Part shown: positions 33,743 to 42,773 of the stretch, one piece after another | Layout of the letters: every line of letters starts with the position of its first letter | Numbering within the stretch: the stretch's first letter is position 1 | Assembly: GCA_043798375.1 (NCBI GenBank) | Contig: JAZDOS010000006.1 | Span: forward strand, 21,632-85,631 | Source of the DNA: JAPLMI01 sp043798375 | Lineage (GTDB): Bacteria > Omnitrophota > Gorgyraeia > 2-01-FULL-45-10 | Length of the DNA: 64,000 nucleotides | Reading direction: 5' to 3' | Position numbers and translations under genes: made by a program | The notes under the pieces: model-generated | The model's input: only the letters and a program-made list of their open reading frames with translations | Databases searched by the model: none | Told to the model about the DNA's origin: nothing

Positions 33743-36700
33743 TTACGCGGCGGGAGGTTCTTCTATATTCTCGAGCTCGGAAAATTCAACATTATAACTC
33801 TTGCGCTCGATCTTTGTAAAGAGGCTGTAGACACAGGGCACTACAAACAACGTAAACATAGTGGATACGATGACTCCGCCTATGATCGTTATCGCCATTG
33901 GTATCCGTGTTTCGGCGCCGGGCCCTATGGCAAGGGCCACCGGAACGGCGGCCGCGATTGTCGCGACCGATGTCATAAGTATGGGCCTCAGCCTTATCGG
34001 GCATGCCTTAAGAAGCGCGGGGCGAACCTCCAACCCCAGCTCTCTCTGCTGGTTAGTGAAATCGACGAGAAGAATCGAATTCTTCTTTACTATACCCATA
34101 AGGAGTATCAGGCCTATTATGCTGTAGATATTGATCGACTTATTGAACATCCATAGCGCCAAAAATGCTCCGGAGATGCTGAACGGCAGGGCCAAGAGGA
34201 CCGAAAACGGATGGAGATAACTGTTGAACTGTGAGGCGAGCACCATGTACGCTATCAGTATACCCAGCCAGAAGGCAAGCACGAGGCTCGAGAAGGATTC
34301 TTTAAACGTCTCGGTGCTTCCCGAAAATACTATCTTGTAGCCCTCCGGCAGGATGCCCCCGGCTATCCTTTCCACCTCTTTCAGCGCGTCTGTCTGGGAT
34401 TTGCCGGACGCCACGTTGGCAAATATTGTTATCGCCCTTTCCCTGTTGCGCCTGGTAATAGTAAGCGGCGTCGGTTTCTCCGTAATATTTACCACGTTCT
34501 TAAGCTGAACGAGTTCGTTTCTATTATTCCATACCCAAAGCCGTTCGATATCCTCTATTTCATTCCGCTGGATAGGCTTGAGCCTGACCCTCACGTCGTA
34601 ACGCCGGCCGCCCTTAGTGTACTTGCCTACCCTCTCTCCGCCTATGAGCGCGTTTATCGCGCTTCCGATATTAGATACGCTAACGCCTCTCTTATCAGCC
34701 TTCTGCCTGTCCGGGGTAACGCGAATTTCCGGGATCTTGGCAAGAAAGTCCGTGTCGACATCTATCATAAGGCTCGACTTTTCCATCTTAAGGCGGATCT
34801 CTTCGGCATACTTTGCCAGCTTTTCCCATTCGGGGCCTCTCACCGATACTTCGACGGGAAAACCCCTTTGGGCCGAAAAACCGGCCAGCGATAGGTCCTG
34901 TATCGTAACCTTAAGATCCGGTATCTTGTTAAGCTCCTTCCTGAATAACGACATCAACTCTCCTTGAGTAAGCGGATGTTTGTTCGGAGGGACTACCGGC
35001 CTTTTCCGGGGCTCTTTCAACGTTATGAATAGTACGCCGGAGTTCACTTCGCCGCCGCCGTATCCGCCTATCAAGGCAAAATAGGCATCTACCTCCGGCC
35101 TCGCCATCAGGTATGCCTCGGCCTTCTTGAAGCGCTCGTCGGTTAATACTATTGATGAACCGACGGGCGTCTGGAGACGGCACATCATCATACTCATATC
35201 CTGGGATGGAAGAAACTCTTTGCGGAGCATTTTTAAAAATAACATCGAACACGCGAAAAATGCCAGGGCCGCTATGACGATGACCAGCCTCTTGCCGAGC
35301 GCTTTTTCAAGAAGCCTGTGGTATGCGGAGGCAAGCCATTTGAATCCGCCGTCGACAGATTTTCCGACGATCGTATGGCGCGCGCCGACTTCCAGGAATT
35401 GCGAACACCTCATCGGCGCAAGCGTCAGGGCCTCCAATAACGACAGCGCCACAGCTACGGATATGGTCACGCCGTACTGAAAAAAGAACTTGCCTATAAT
35501 GCCGTACATAAATGCGACCGGCAGGAATATCGCGATGAGCGCGATCGTCGCGGCGATAGCCGCGAACGTTATCTGACGCGCGCCGCGGCGCGCAGCCTCG
35601 ACCTTCCCTACACCCTTCTCTCTGTAGCGCACGATATTTTCAAGCACCATAATCGCGTCATCCACAACTATACCTATCGCAAGCGATAATCCAAGCACTG
35701 TAAACGTGTTGAGGGTAAATCCGAGGAAATAAATCACTATGAACGTCCCAAGAACCGATGTGGGTATGGCCAGCAATATATTGAACGTAGCGCTCAACGA
35801 CCCGAGAAAGAGCCAGCAGACCAATGAGGTTACTATTGCCGAAAGCATCAAAGTAAATATCAATTCGCGTATGGAATCCTCGCTGAATTTGCTGCGGTTA
35901 TAGCGAATGCCTATATCTATCTCTTTGGGCTTACCCTTTTTAACCTCTTCCAGGCGCTTCAATACATTTCGCGCCACTTCCACCTCGTTAGCGCCGCGCT
36001 GTTTGCGGATCCCCATGGCCACGGACCGTCGGCCGTTCGACCGGGCTATGCGCCTGACATCGGCGAGGCCGTCTTCTATGCTGGCAACTTCTTTTAAATA
36101 TATGGGCTTGAATACCGGCTGTCCCGACCTTTTTGGAAGGAGTAAATTCTCGAATTCCCCGGTGGTCATCGCCTCGCCCATGACCCGCACGTTAAATTCC
36201 TTATCCGCGGTCTCTATCCTGCCGGCGGGTACCTCTTCATGCTCCGCCTTCACGGCATCTATCACATCCTGAACGGTAAATTGATACGCCTCCAGTTTGT
36301 CGGCATCCACCCATATCCTCAGGTTCCTGTCTACAAATCCTCCGAGGAAAATATCGCCGACGCCGTTTATCGTGGCAAACTGGTCCTTGAGATGGTCCTG
36401 GACGTATGTCATTATATCGCGCAGCGGCAGTGTCTTAGACGAGACGGCAAGCATCAGTATCGGATGGTCTTCGGGATTGACTTTGCTGACTATCGCCGGG
36501 TCAAGATCGGTAGGCAGCATCCTTTGGGCCTGGTCGATCTTCGCCTGCACGTCCTGAACGGCAACGTCTATATCCTTGTCCAGGTCGAACTCGACCGTTA
36601 TGCTCGCCGTTCCCTGCCGTATTGAGCTTGAGATCTCGCGCACACCCTGGATACCCATGAGGGCGCTTTCAGCTATATCCACCACGTCCGTCTCCATGAC

Positions 36701-36871
36701 TTCGGGAGCCGCGCCTTCCCACGTGAGATGCACCGAAACTATCGGAAAGTCCACGTCCGGCAGTTGGCCCACGCCCAGGCGGCCGTAGCATATTACGCCG
36801 AATATCACAAGTGCCGCCATCAGCATCCAGGCGAAGACCGGATTTTTTATTGAAAGGTCAGAAAGTGTCAT
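33743..36871 (-). CDS. RND-family efflux transporter (AcrB/MdtB-like inner-membrane pump)
   Basis: A 1042-residue HAE1-type RND pump with the usual twelve membrane segments and two large periplasmic loops. Signatures: NPVFAWMLMAALVIFGVICYG at the first membrane helix, DIDVAVQDVQAKIDQAQRMLP, ARRSGRRSV-like region, the proton-relay pair in IGIVVDDAIMVLENI (TM4), GARQITFAAIAATIALIAIFLPV, and the second repeat ending LRPILMTSVATIAAAVPVAL. It overlaps the tolC stop by four bases. The substrate, drugs or other amphiphiles, cannot be read from sequence. The periplasmic adaptor normally encoded alongside is not in this operon. Confidence 0.92.
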   Translation of the reverse strand: MTLSDLSIKNPVFAWMLMAALVIFGVICYGRLGVGQLPDVDFPIVSVHLTWEGAAPEVMETDVVDIAESALMGIQGVREISSSIRQGTASITVEFDLDKDIDVAVQDVQAKIDQAQRMLPTDLDPAIVSKVNPEDHPILMLAVSSKTLPLRDIMTYVQDHLKDQFATINGVGDIFLGGFVDRNLRIWVDADKLEAYQFTVQDVIDAVKAEHEEVPAGRIETADKEFNVRVMGEAMTTGEFENLLLPKRSGQPVFKPIYLKEVASIEDGLADVRRIARSNGRRSVAMGIRKQRGANEVEVARNVLKRLEEVKKGKPKEIDIGIRYNRSKFSEDSIRELIFTLMLSAIVTSLVCWLFLGSLSATFNILLAIPTSVLGTFIVIYFLGFTLNTFTVLGLSLAIGIVVDDAIMVLENIVRYREKGVGKVEAARRGARQITFAAIAATIALIAIFLPVAFMYGIIGKFFFQYGVTISVAVALSLLEALTLAPMRCSQFLEVGARHTIVGKSVDGGFKWLASAYHRLLEKALGKRLVIVIAALAFFACSMLFLKMLRKEFLPSQDMSMMMCRLQTPVGSSIVLTDERFKKAEAYLMARPEVDAYFALIGGYGGGEVNSGVLFITLKEPRKRPVVPPNKHPLTQGELMSLFRKELNKIPDLKVTIQDLSLAGFSAQRGFPVEVSVRGPEWEKLAKYAEEIRLKMEKSSLMIDVDTDFLAKIPEIRVTPDRQKADKRGVSVSNIGSAINALIGGERVGKYTKGGRRYDVRVRLKPIQRNEIEDIERLWVWNNRNELVQLKNVVNITEKPTPLTITRRNRERAITIFANVASGKSQTDALKEVERIAGGILPEGYKIVFSGSTETFKESFSSLVLAFWLGILIAYMVLASQFNSYLHPFSVLLALPFSISGAFLALWMFNKSINIYSIIGLILLMGIVKKNSILLVDFTNQQRELGLEVRPALLKACPIRLRPILMTSVATIAAAVPVALAIGPGAETRIPMAITIIGGVIVSTMFTLFVVPCVYSLFTKIERKSYNVEFSELENIEEPPAA

Positions 36872-38220
36872 TCAAGGGTATCCCTCATGCTTTCGCCCAC
36901 AGCCACGCGAAGCTGCCAGTACTGTCTCTTGGCCCCGTACATGGCGCGTATAAAATCTCTCTGGGCATTCTGCAGCGTCTGGATCGCGGCCAGGACGTCA
37001 AGGTTATTGACAAGGCTTAACAGATAATCCTTTTTCTGTAAATGATAATTAAGCTTGGCCGTCTTATATTCCTTCTCAAGTAATTTATATACTTTTATAG
37101 CCGTGCCGAGCCTTACGTATGAATCACGTATATCGTAGGGCGCCAGCCTCCTCGTCCTTTTATATGTGAGTTCCTGCTGGTGGGCCTTTGCGATTGCCTC
37201 ATTGGACCTGCCTATAGTTAAGCCCCCGTCAAATATAGGGACGTTCACATTCAACGTCACGTCCCAGTCGACACCCTTGTCAAAACCGGTCCGCTGTGTA
37301 TAATAGTTGGCCGTAACGTCCACGCTGGGTAGAAAGTCGCTATTGACGATCTGGGCCTGTTTCCTGGCTACTTCCCAGCCGAATTTAGTCGCTTTAACAT
37401 CGGGGCGCTGGTCGGATTTGGCCACATAATAATTTATCGGCTGTAAATCGGACGGCATATCATATCTGTCGTTGATGCTGTAGACCGAGCCGCCGACCAG
37501 AAACTCCAGAAGCTGGCGCGCTACGACCTCCTGGTTCTTCGTTAGCTCGATATCCGAATCAACACCGAATAACTGGGCCTTCGCGTTCACCACTTCGCTC
37601 GGCCTCGATCGCCCAAGGCGCTCCCTCTGACGTAATTCCGTAATACGGTTCAAGAGCGCCACCCGGATCTTCTGAAGAGCCTTCAGGTCCTCCCTCTTCT
37701 CGATTAACAGATAGAAAGAACTGGCGACATCGACCAGAAGCAGCTGCTCGGCTCGTATCTTTTGATTGATGAACTGTTCGCGCTCAAACTTGCTTCCCTT
37801 AATGCCCGCAAACGCCTTGAACCCGTTAAAAAGCGTCTGGGTAATGGTGAATTGCCTCTGGGAATCTTTTGTCGTAGATACAGCGGCTCCGGATATGGCG
37901 GTTACCGCGCCATCAGGCCTGGCCTGCTGTATATCGGCGGAGACGAAGGAGATGTGCGGCAGCATGATCGACAATGCCTGCAAAAAACGCGCCTCGGCTA
38001 TCTTTATCTCGTCCGCGTCGATCGCTATCTTCTCGCTCTGCCTCAGGGCCATCTTATAGCAATCGGAAAGCGTCAGCGGCACGGGATCGGGCAAAGGGCT
38101 ATCCGGCGAAGCGGACCTCTTCTGTATAACATTATAAGATACGCCCTCCGGCCAGGCGTAATAAGGAACGCCTGCCTGCGCCAGGATAAATATGAGTATT
38201 AACGAAACCGTCTTTCTCAT
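36868..38220 (-). CDS. TolC-family outer-membrane efflux protein
   Basis: A 450-residue outer-membrane factor with an N-terminal signal peptide (residues 1-23) and two repeats of the OEP domain. SDCYKMALRQSEKIAIDADEIKIAEARFLQA lies at the first, and LERLGRSRPSEVVNAKAQ and QTLFNGFKAF/VNVPIFDGGLTIGRSNEA are typical beta-strand turns. It forms the trimeric exit duct for the RND pump encoded next, with which it overlaps by ATGA. Cotranscribed with marR, two bases apart. Confidence 0.9.
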   Translation of the reverse strand: MRKTVSLILIFILAQAGVPYYAWPEGVSYNVIQKRSASPDSPLPDPVPLTLSDCYKMALRQSEKIAIDADEIKIAEARFLQALSIMLPHISFVSADIQQARPDGAVTAISGAAVSTTKDSQRQFTITQTLFNGFKAFAGIKGSKFEREQFINQKIRAEQLLLVDVASSFYLLIEKREDLKALQKIRVALLNRITELRQRERLGRSRPSEVVNAKAQLFGVDSDIELTKNQEVVARQLLEFLVGGSVYSINDRYDMPSDLQPINYYVAKSDQRPDVKATKFGWEVARKQAQIVNSDFLPSVDVTANYYTQRTGFDKGVDWDVTLNVNVPIFDGGLTIGRSNEAIAKAHQQELTYKRTRRLAPYDIRDSYVRLGTAIKVYKLLEKEYKTAKLNYHLQKKDYLLSLVNNLDVLAAIQTLQNAQRDFIRAMYGAKRQYWQLRVAVGESMRDTLE

Positions 38221-38222
38221 CT

Positions 38223-38672
38223 TTAGCGGTCTTTCTCCATGATATGATCCCGTATGTGCGTAAGGATTTCAAGGTACTTCTCGCGCTCTTCGTGCGATAT
38301 CATGCTGAAGATTCTGGCCGTCAACACCTTCCTCTGGTCTATCATATTTTTTACGGACATGGCGCCCTTCGCGGTCAAAGTCACCTTTACGATCCTCCTG
38401 TCCCCCGGGTCATACGCCCTCTTCGCGTAGCCATCCCTCACGAGTCGATCGACAATGCCGGTCATCGCCGCGGTCGTGACGTTTATGAAACGGGCCAGAT
38501 CCGACATCTTGGACTCTCCCTGCCTCTTCAGCATGTCAAGAACCACGAACTGAGGAAGCGTGATCTTAAGCTTATAAAATTCGTTCGTCTCCTGCCTGAA
38601 GAACTCCCTCATAATAACAGGCATTATCTCGCTCACCCTGTCCGCAAACTCCGCCAGCGATAAATTCGGCAT
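38223..38672 (-). CDS. MarR-family transcriptional regulator
   Basis: A 149-residue winged-helix repressor: FYKLKITLPQFVVLDMLKRQGESKMSDLARFINVTTAAMTGIVDRLVRDGYAKRAYDPGDRRIVKVTLTAKGA contains the recognition helix and the DxRxxxV wing. It begins the tolC-RND operon, with a strong AGGAGG ribosome site. A palindrome overlapping its own -10 box (38691-38719) is a likely autoregulatory operator, so the operon is probably derepressed when a ligand binds. Confidence 0.9.
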   Translation of the reverse strand: MPNLSLAEFADRVSEIMPVIMREFFRQETNEFYKLKITLPQFVVLDMLKRQGESKMSDLARFINVTTAAMTGIVDRLVRDGYAKRAYDPGDRRIVKVTLTAKGAMSVKNMIDQRKVLTARIFSMISHEEREKYLEILTHIRDHIMEKDR

Positions 38673-38690
38673 CGTTAACCTCCTTGATAG

Positions 38691-38719
38691 TTAACCATAT
38701 TAAATATCAATATAGTAAA
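38691..38719. promoter_or_regulatory. Candidate MarR operator overlapping the -10 box
   Basis: Imperfect palindrome of 11-base arms, TTTACTATATT and AATATGGTTAA on the minus strand (9 of 11 positions complementary), around a 7-base centre. It starts at the end of the -10 hexamer and extends to the ribosome site of marR. Confidence 0.55.
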
Positions 38720-38746
38720 TATACCACACCGTTAATCTTTTGTCAA
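38718..38746 (-). promoter_or_regulatory. Consensus sigma70 promoter for marR-tolC-RND
   Basis: TTGACA (38741-38746), a 17-base spacer, then TATATT (38718-38723), 46 bases upstream of the marR ATG. One of the best promoter matches in the window. Confidence 0.8.
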
Positions 38747-38774
38747 GTCACTTGCGGTAAATTTTGGCTTGGTT

Positions 38775-39200
38775 TTAAGCCCAGGCGGGTGAATTGCGGT
38801 ACCACTTCATTGAAGCCTCGGCAAGAGAGATTGGCCTGCCCATCTCCTCGCCGTAACGCCTCTGGTAGAACAAAATCGTCTCAAGTTCTTCGTAAAATTT
38901 CATCGCGAAGTTCGTCGTCCTTTCCATGAATTCGATCCCTACATTGTAAGGGTCTTTATCCGAAAACCTCTGGGTATGGACGGCCCTTGACCTGATAAAA
39001 AATTCCTCGTTCCTTAAAAACATCCTTACGATAAGGCCGGCCGCGCCGTCCAGCTTTCTATTCACGGAGATAAGCGCGCCGCCTTCCGATATATTCAGCG
39101 TTATTGAAGGCTCTCTCGTCAGGATACCCTCTTCCTTATACTGGATGGGGCAGTAAACGGAATATCTCCTGAACCTTCTTCTCTCCGTAACGTCTACCAT
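38775..39200 (-). CDS. PilZ-domain protein (cyclic-di-GMP binding candidate)
   Basis: A single-domain 141-residue PilZ protein. The N-terminal RRRFRRYSV supplies the RxxxR element and NISEGGALISV the [D/N]xSxxG element needed to bind cyclic di-GMP. It then follows the six-strand barrel pattern (KLDGAAGLIVRMFLRNEEF..). It is transcribed separately from marR and lies just downstream of a CheY-like protein, suggesting a signalling pair. The regulated process is unknown. A possible promoter (TTGCCT, 16 bases, TATGCT) lies near 39270-39297 but is weak. Confidence 0.85.
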   Translation of the reverse strand: MVDVTERRRFRRYSVYCPIQYKEEGILTREPSITLNISEGGALISVNRKLDGAAGLIVRMFLRNEEFFIRSRAVHTQRFSDKDPYNVGIEFMERTTNFAMKFYEELETILFYQRRYGEEMGRPISLAEASMKWYRNSPAWA

Positions 39201-39321
39201 AAGATATCCTTATGTTTTGCCGGTAACAAAAACGCCTGGCACAATATATCTGCCAAGCATTTGTAAAAAGCATATCATATATTTCCATAAAGGCAAGGCG
39301 CAAATTCTTAGTTTTTCATTC

Positions 39322-39687
39322 CTAACCTATATGCTTCCTCACCATGTCGACTACCTCCTGCATGCTGGCCGGCTTCACGAGATAGTCGTTTGCGCCCAGG
39401 CGGCCGGCATCGAGAGCGTATTCCGACTCGGTCTTTGCCGTAAGTATGACGACCGGTATGTTCATGGTCTTCGAATCGCCCTTGAGTTTCACAAGGACCG
39501 TGAAACCGTTTATTCTGGGCATCACCAGATCCAAAAGTATTAGGCCGGGGGCCTCCCTCTTCGCCTTATCTATCCCGTCATGGCCGTCATATGCGGATAT
39601 GCAGTCGTATCCGTTTGCCTCGAGCCTCATTTTTAAAGCATCTACAAACCCCGGCTCATCATCTATAATTAAAATTTTCTTGCTCAT
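39322..39687 (-). CDS. Single-domain response regulator (CheY-like receiver)
   Basis: A 121-residue receiver with the acidic pair in ILIIDDEPGFVDALK, phosphoacceptor aspartate in LILLDLVMPRINGF, threonine in VVILTAKTES and lysine in ANDYLVKPASMQEVVDMV. There is no output domain and no histidine kinase nearby. The start ATG 39685-39687 (MSKKILIIDD) has GGAG and GGGG upstream; the frame is open nine codons more. It may act by protein contact, possibly with the PilZ protein. Confidence 0.9.
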   Translation of the reverse strand: MSKKILIIDDEPGFVDALKMRLEANGYDCISAYDGHDGIDKAKREAPGLILLDLVMPRINGFTVLVKLKGDSKTMNIPVVILTAKTESEYALDAGRLGANDYLVKPASMQEVVDMVRKHIG

Positions 39688-39754
39688 CTCCGTATCCCCT
39701 TCCTTCTTATGCATAAGTATATCATATAAAACTCTTTTGTGAAGAAAAAAATAA

Positions 39755-39802
39755 CATCCGCCGAAGCACCTGCCCTATCTCTTATTGATTGCGAAGGCGG
39801 AT
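39755..39802. repeat. CCGCCGAAGC..GCGAAGGCGG palindrome family, copy 2
   Basis: It encodes the last residues (SAFAINKR) and the stop codon of the 39775-42123 protein, then continues into the spacer before the CheY-like gene. Confidence 0.8.
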
Positions 39803-42123
39803 AAAAGAACGAAGGCCGCCAGGCTCATGAAGCCGATAGCATAACACGTCTTCGATATGCCCATGACCGGGATAAGAAATCCGCCCGCAAAAAGGGCTCC
39901 CAGGCATGAGCCGAAAAGGTCGATCCCGTAAGTAAGACCCGCCGTCCCTGCCACCATCCCCTCTTTGCCGCTCAGATATATTTTATTTGCCAGAGGGAAC
40001 TGAAAGCCGCCGATGAAGCCGGCCATCACCGATATGAACGGAAAAATAATATTCGCGCCGAGCCATATTGCCGGCATAGCCCCTGAACCTGCCAATAGAT
40101 CCAGGAGGGCCGGCAGCGTAAAAATATATAGGCAGAGAAAGCCTTGGGTCCCTATAAAAATCCTGCGGCCGTTTCCGAAAAACCGCGCCATTTTCACGGC
40201 AAACCATCCTCCGAGCGCAAGTCCGGCCATATAAGATGTCAATATTACTCCTAATTTATAGTATAGATATCCGTATATGGCCTGAAAAGCAAGGCACACC
40301 ATGACCTGTACCGTCATAAGGCTAAAACCCGCTATCGACAGCGCCGCAAGCGATGATTTTTCAAAACGCCTTTTATCGTTAAACAAAGCGGCACCGAATA
40401 ACAGGATGGAAAGACAGGCGAAAGACTTTGCCTTCCAGACCCTTTCCCCTGTAATTGACTTAAGGATTTTATTGAACAGCGAATCCTTAAAGCGCGCCGT
40501 CCAGAATAATACGGCGTAATAATATGATATGGGCCTGAAGTCGCGGTTTATCTCCCCCTTCCTGCCGACACAATTTTCTATTGTTCTTATTTTATCGCCC
40601 GACAACTTCGATGAAAGGTAATACTCTCTCACATATTTTATATCGAGACTCCGCTCTCCGGCCCTCTTCATAAGGAGGCCATAATCATAGGTGAGCATCG
40701 CCTTCCGGTCCGTCGCGAGAAAGTACGCCGTATCGCCCGGGATCACCAACACATCGGCGAAGACTTCTTTTAATGTGGTATAAATAGATCTCAGGAATTT
40801 ACCAAGTTCGGCATTGATATAGTTCTCGGAAGAACCCAGTCCGAACGAGATGAGGCCGGAGTCTTTTAAGGCATGTTTGGCCTCTCTGAAAAACTCGACG
40901 GTATAGTATCTGTTGATCTCGGCCGTCAGCGGGTCGCCCAGATCGACTATTATGCAGTCATAGCGCCTTGCGGTATTTTTTATAAAAGACCTGCCGTCTT
41001 GGTAGTGAATATACAGCTTCGGGTCACGGAGAGGCCTGTAATATTCTTCGGGAAGATAGAGCCTGGCCAAATTTAAAATCATCGGATCGAGCTCTGCGTA
41101 ATCGATTTTTTCGACAGGATGCTTTAATATCTCGCCGGCAAGGCCGCCGACGCCTCCCCCTACCAGAAGGACGTCTTTCGGGTCGCGGTTTTCGAGAAGG
41201 GCGTAGTGAACTCTCTCCTCCCGGCTCTGGATGTCCGGTATGGTATAAAGGCGGAGCCCGTTATTAAAAAAGGAGATTTGAGCGTCTTTTTTGGTAACTG
41301 CTACATTACCGTATATGGAATTTTTTGACGCTATAAGATTATATCCGCCCCATTCTTTCGCCAGTAAATAACTCTCCATGCGGCTCCACCCCTTGAGAGG
41401 CCACATAACAACGAGACCTACGAAAATAAGATTTGAGACTGCCAGGAAGAATGTCCTGCGCTTAACCTCTCCGGACATAAGCGGCATGACAAGCGAGCAT
41501 ATGATATTCAAAATGGCCAGGATACCCATGATCTCCAGGGAACCCAATAGGCGGATCAGGATAAAACTCGCGATGAGACCGCCGCCCATCGCTCCAAACG
41601 CCTCGAGGACATAGACCCTGCCTATTCTTGAAGCGCCGTCCCTCGACAGGCTCGGGACGGTATCTAGATCGTAAAGCCTGCATGCAAGAGAAAAGGTAAA
41701 ACCGAGGATTATACAAACCGGGGCGAGGATTATAAGTGCGGATATCGCCATCGGCGATAACGGTATGATCTCGCCGGGATTTATATGAAGGGTGCTCTTT
41801 ATAAGCCTTATGGCAACGATACCGAACGGAAGCAGGATTGATAAAATAATCTGGCAGGATAAAAATAGATTGAGCTTGAACTTCACCTTGTCGGCAAATC
41901 TTCCCAAAAGGAGGCTGCCGACGGCTCCCCCGGCCAGCCAGCTTGCGAGGATGAATCCGATCGATAACTCGCTGCCGTAAAATACGACCAAAAGCTCCCG
42001 GATGAAGACGATCTGCGAGGCCATGGCCGTAAAACCTATTACGATCACGGATAAGGATACAGCCATCTTCGCCCCGCCCTTTCCTCCCAAGCTTTCACTA
42101 TTCATAGAAGGGGCGGGGTTCAT
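39775..42123 (-). CDS. Membrane-fused spermidine-synthase-like methyl/aminopropyl-transferase fold protein
   Basis: A 782-residue protein: an N-terminal block of about six to seven membrane helices (residues 20-240), a soluble spermidine-synthase-like domain (about 300-480) and a C-terminal membrane block (about 575-780). The soluble domain has DVLLVGGGVGGLAGEIL and YDCIIVDLGDPLTAEINRYYTVEFF. The usual GGGDGG acid is replaced by valine, so a standard polyamine reaction is doubtful. Such fusions are widespread but uncharacterised. The start ATG overlaps the upstream stop and lies in a CCCCGCCC palindrome that encodes MNPAPSMNSESLGGKGGAK; an ATG at 42066 would omit it. The C-terminus ends in another palindrome. 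Confidence 0.82.
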   Translation of the reverse strand: MNPAPSMNSESLGGKGGAKMAVSLSVIVIGFTAMASQIVFIRELLVVFYGSELSIGFILASWLAGGAVGSLLLGRFADKVKFKLNLFLSCQIILSILLPFGIVAIRLIKSTLHINPGEIIPLSPMAISALIILAPVCIILGFTFSLACRLYDLDTVPSLSRDGASRIGRVYVLEAFGAMGGGLIASFILIRLLGSLEIMGILAILNIICSLVMPLMSGEVKRRTFFLAVSNLIFVGLVVMWPLKGWSRMESYLLAKEWGGYNLIASKNSIYGNVAVTKKDAQISFFNNGLRLYTIPDIQSREERVHYALLENRDPKDVLLVGGGVGGLAGEILKHPVEKIDYAELDPMILNLARLYLPEEYYRPLRDPKLYIHYQDGRSFIKNTARRYDCIIVDLGDPLTAEINRYYTVEFFREAKHALKDSGLISFGLGSSENYINAELGKFLRSIYTTLKEVFADVLVIPGDTAYFLATDRKAMLTYDYGLLMKRAGERSLDIKYVREYYLSSKLSGDKIRTIENCVGRKGEINRDFRPISYYYAVLFWTARFKDSLFNKILKSITGERVWKAKSFACLSILLFGAALFNDKRRFEKSSLAALSIAGFSLMTVQVMVCLAFQAIYGYLYYKLGVILTSYMAGLALGGWFAVKMARFFGNGRRIFIGTQGFLCLYIFTLPALLDLLAGSGAMPAIWLGANIIFPFISVMAGFIGGFQFPLANKIYLSGKEGMVAGTAGLTYGIDLFGSCLGALFAGGFLIPVMGISKTCYAIGFMSLAAFVLLSAFAINKR
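42071..42123 (-). repeat. CCCCGCCC palindrome family, copy 2: stop/start junction
   Basis: The left arm on the mRNA begins ATGAACCCCGCCCC: its TGA ends the 42120-42773 gene and its ATG starts the next protein. The encoded N-terminal extension MNPAPSMNSESLGGKGGAK matches the extensions encoded at 52741 and 53554. Confidence 0.85.
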
Positions 42124-42773
42124 ATCATAAGCCTTATGCCTAATAATATAAGGAGGGCCGCGCAGATGGCTTTAAAGACAAGATTGGACGCCCCGGACTT
42201 GAGAAGTTTGGCCGGTATCCATTTAACGGCGCCGGTCAGGGCCGATATCACAATTATACCCGAAGCGAGCGTTCCCAACCCGAAAGAGAACGCGTAAGCC
42301 ATGCCGTCGAGGGCGCATTTTGACAACAGGACTATATTGAACAGTATCGCGACAAGCGGCGCGCACGGCACAACGCCGATCGAAAAGCCCAGAAGGAAGA
42401 GGCCTGACTTACCGTATACGCTTTTCCTGGATTTCGCGCCGGGACAGCCCGCATGCTCTTTATAGGTAAGTAGAAGAACCCCGAAAGCAATCGCTGCCGC
42501 GCCGCTCAAAGGCTTAAAAAAAATCGAAAGATTTGAATCCGTGAAGTGCCTCAGGGCCGTCCCGGAAAGGCCCGCAAGGTAACCGAGAAGAAGATACGCC
42601 GATAACCTTCCCGACAAAAATATAAAAACATCGGACAGGGTATCCGCCCACCCCTTTTGGCTTGCGGCAGTATAGGCAACTATGATGGGCGTGCAGACCA
42701 GAAGGCACGGGCCGGCGATGCCGAAAGTGAACCCTATACCGAAAATCTGAAGGTGCGTGATCAGCGCGTCCAT
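42120..42773 (-). CDS. DsbD/TauE-like six-helix membrane protein
   Basis: A 217-residue hydrophobic protein with about six membrane segments and the paired motifs FTFGIAGPCLLVCTPIIVAYT (residues 15-35) and FSIGVVPCAPLVAILFNIV (about 130-150). These are internal repeats with GPC and PC, characteristic of the DsbD/CcdA transmembrane and sulfite-exporter/UreH-like superfamily that moves reducing equivalents or small ligands across the membrane. It overlaps the radical SAM gene by 13 bases. Given that neighbour's signal peptide, delivery of electrons to the periplasm is an attractive but unproven role. Confidence 0.75.
   Translation of the reverse strand: MDALITHLQIFGIGFTFGIAGPCLLVCTPIIVAYTAASQKGWADTLSDVFIFLSGRLSAYLLLGYLAGLSGTALRHFTDSNLSIFFKPLSGAAAIAFGVLLLTYKEHAGCPGAKSRKSVYGKSGLFLLGFSIGVVPCAPLVAILFNIVLLSKCALDGMAYAFSFGLGTLASGIIVISALTGAVKWIPAKLLKSGASNLVFKAICAALLILLGIRLMI

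Noticed and set aside
39230..39262. CCTGGCACA..TGCCAAGC hairpin upstream of the PilZ gene as a third copy of the GGTGCCTGGCACC repeat
   Set aside because: Only the short GCCTGGCA core matches; flanks and arm length differ, so it was not grouped.
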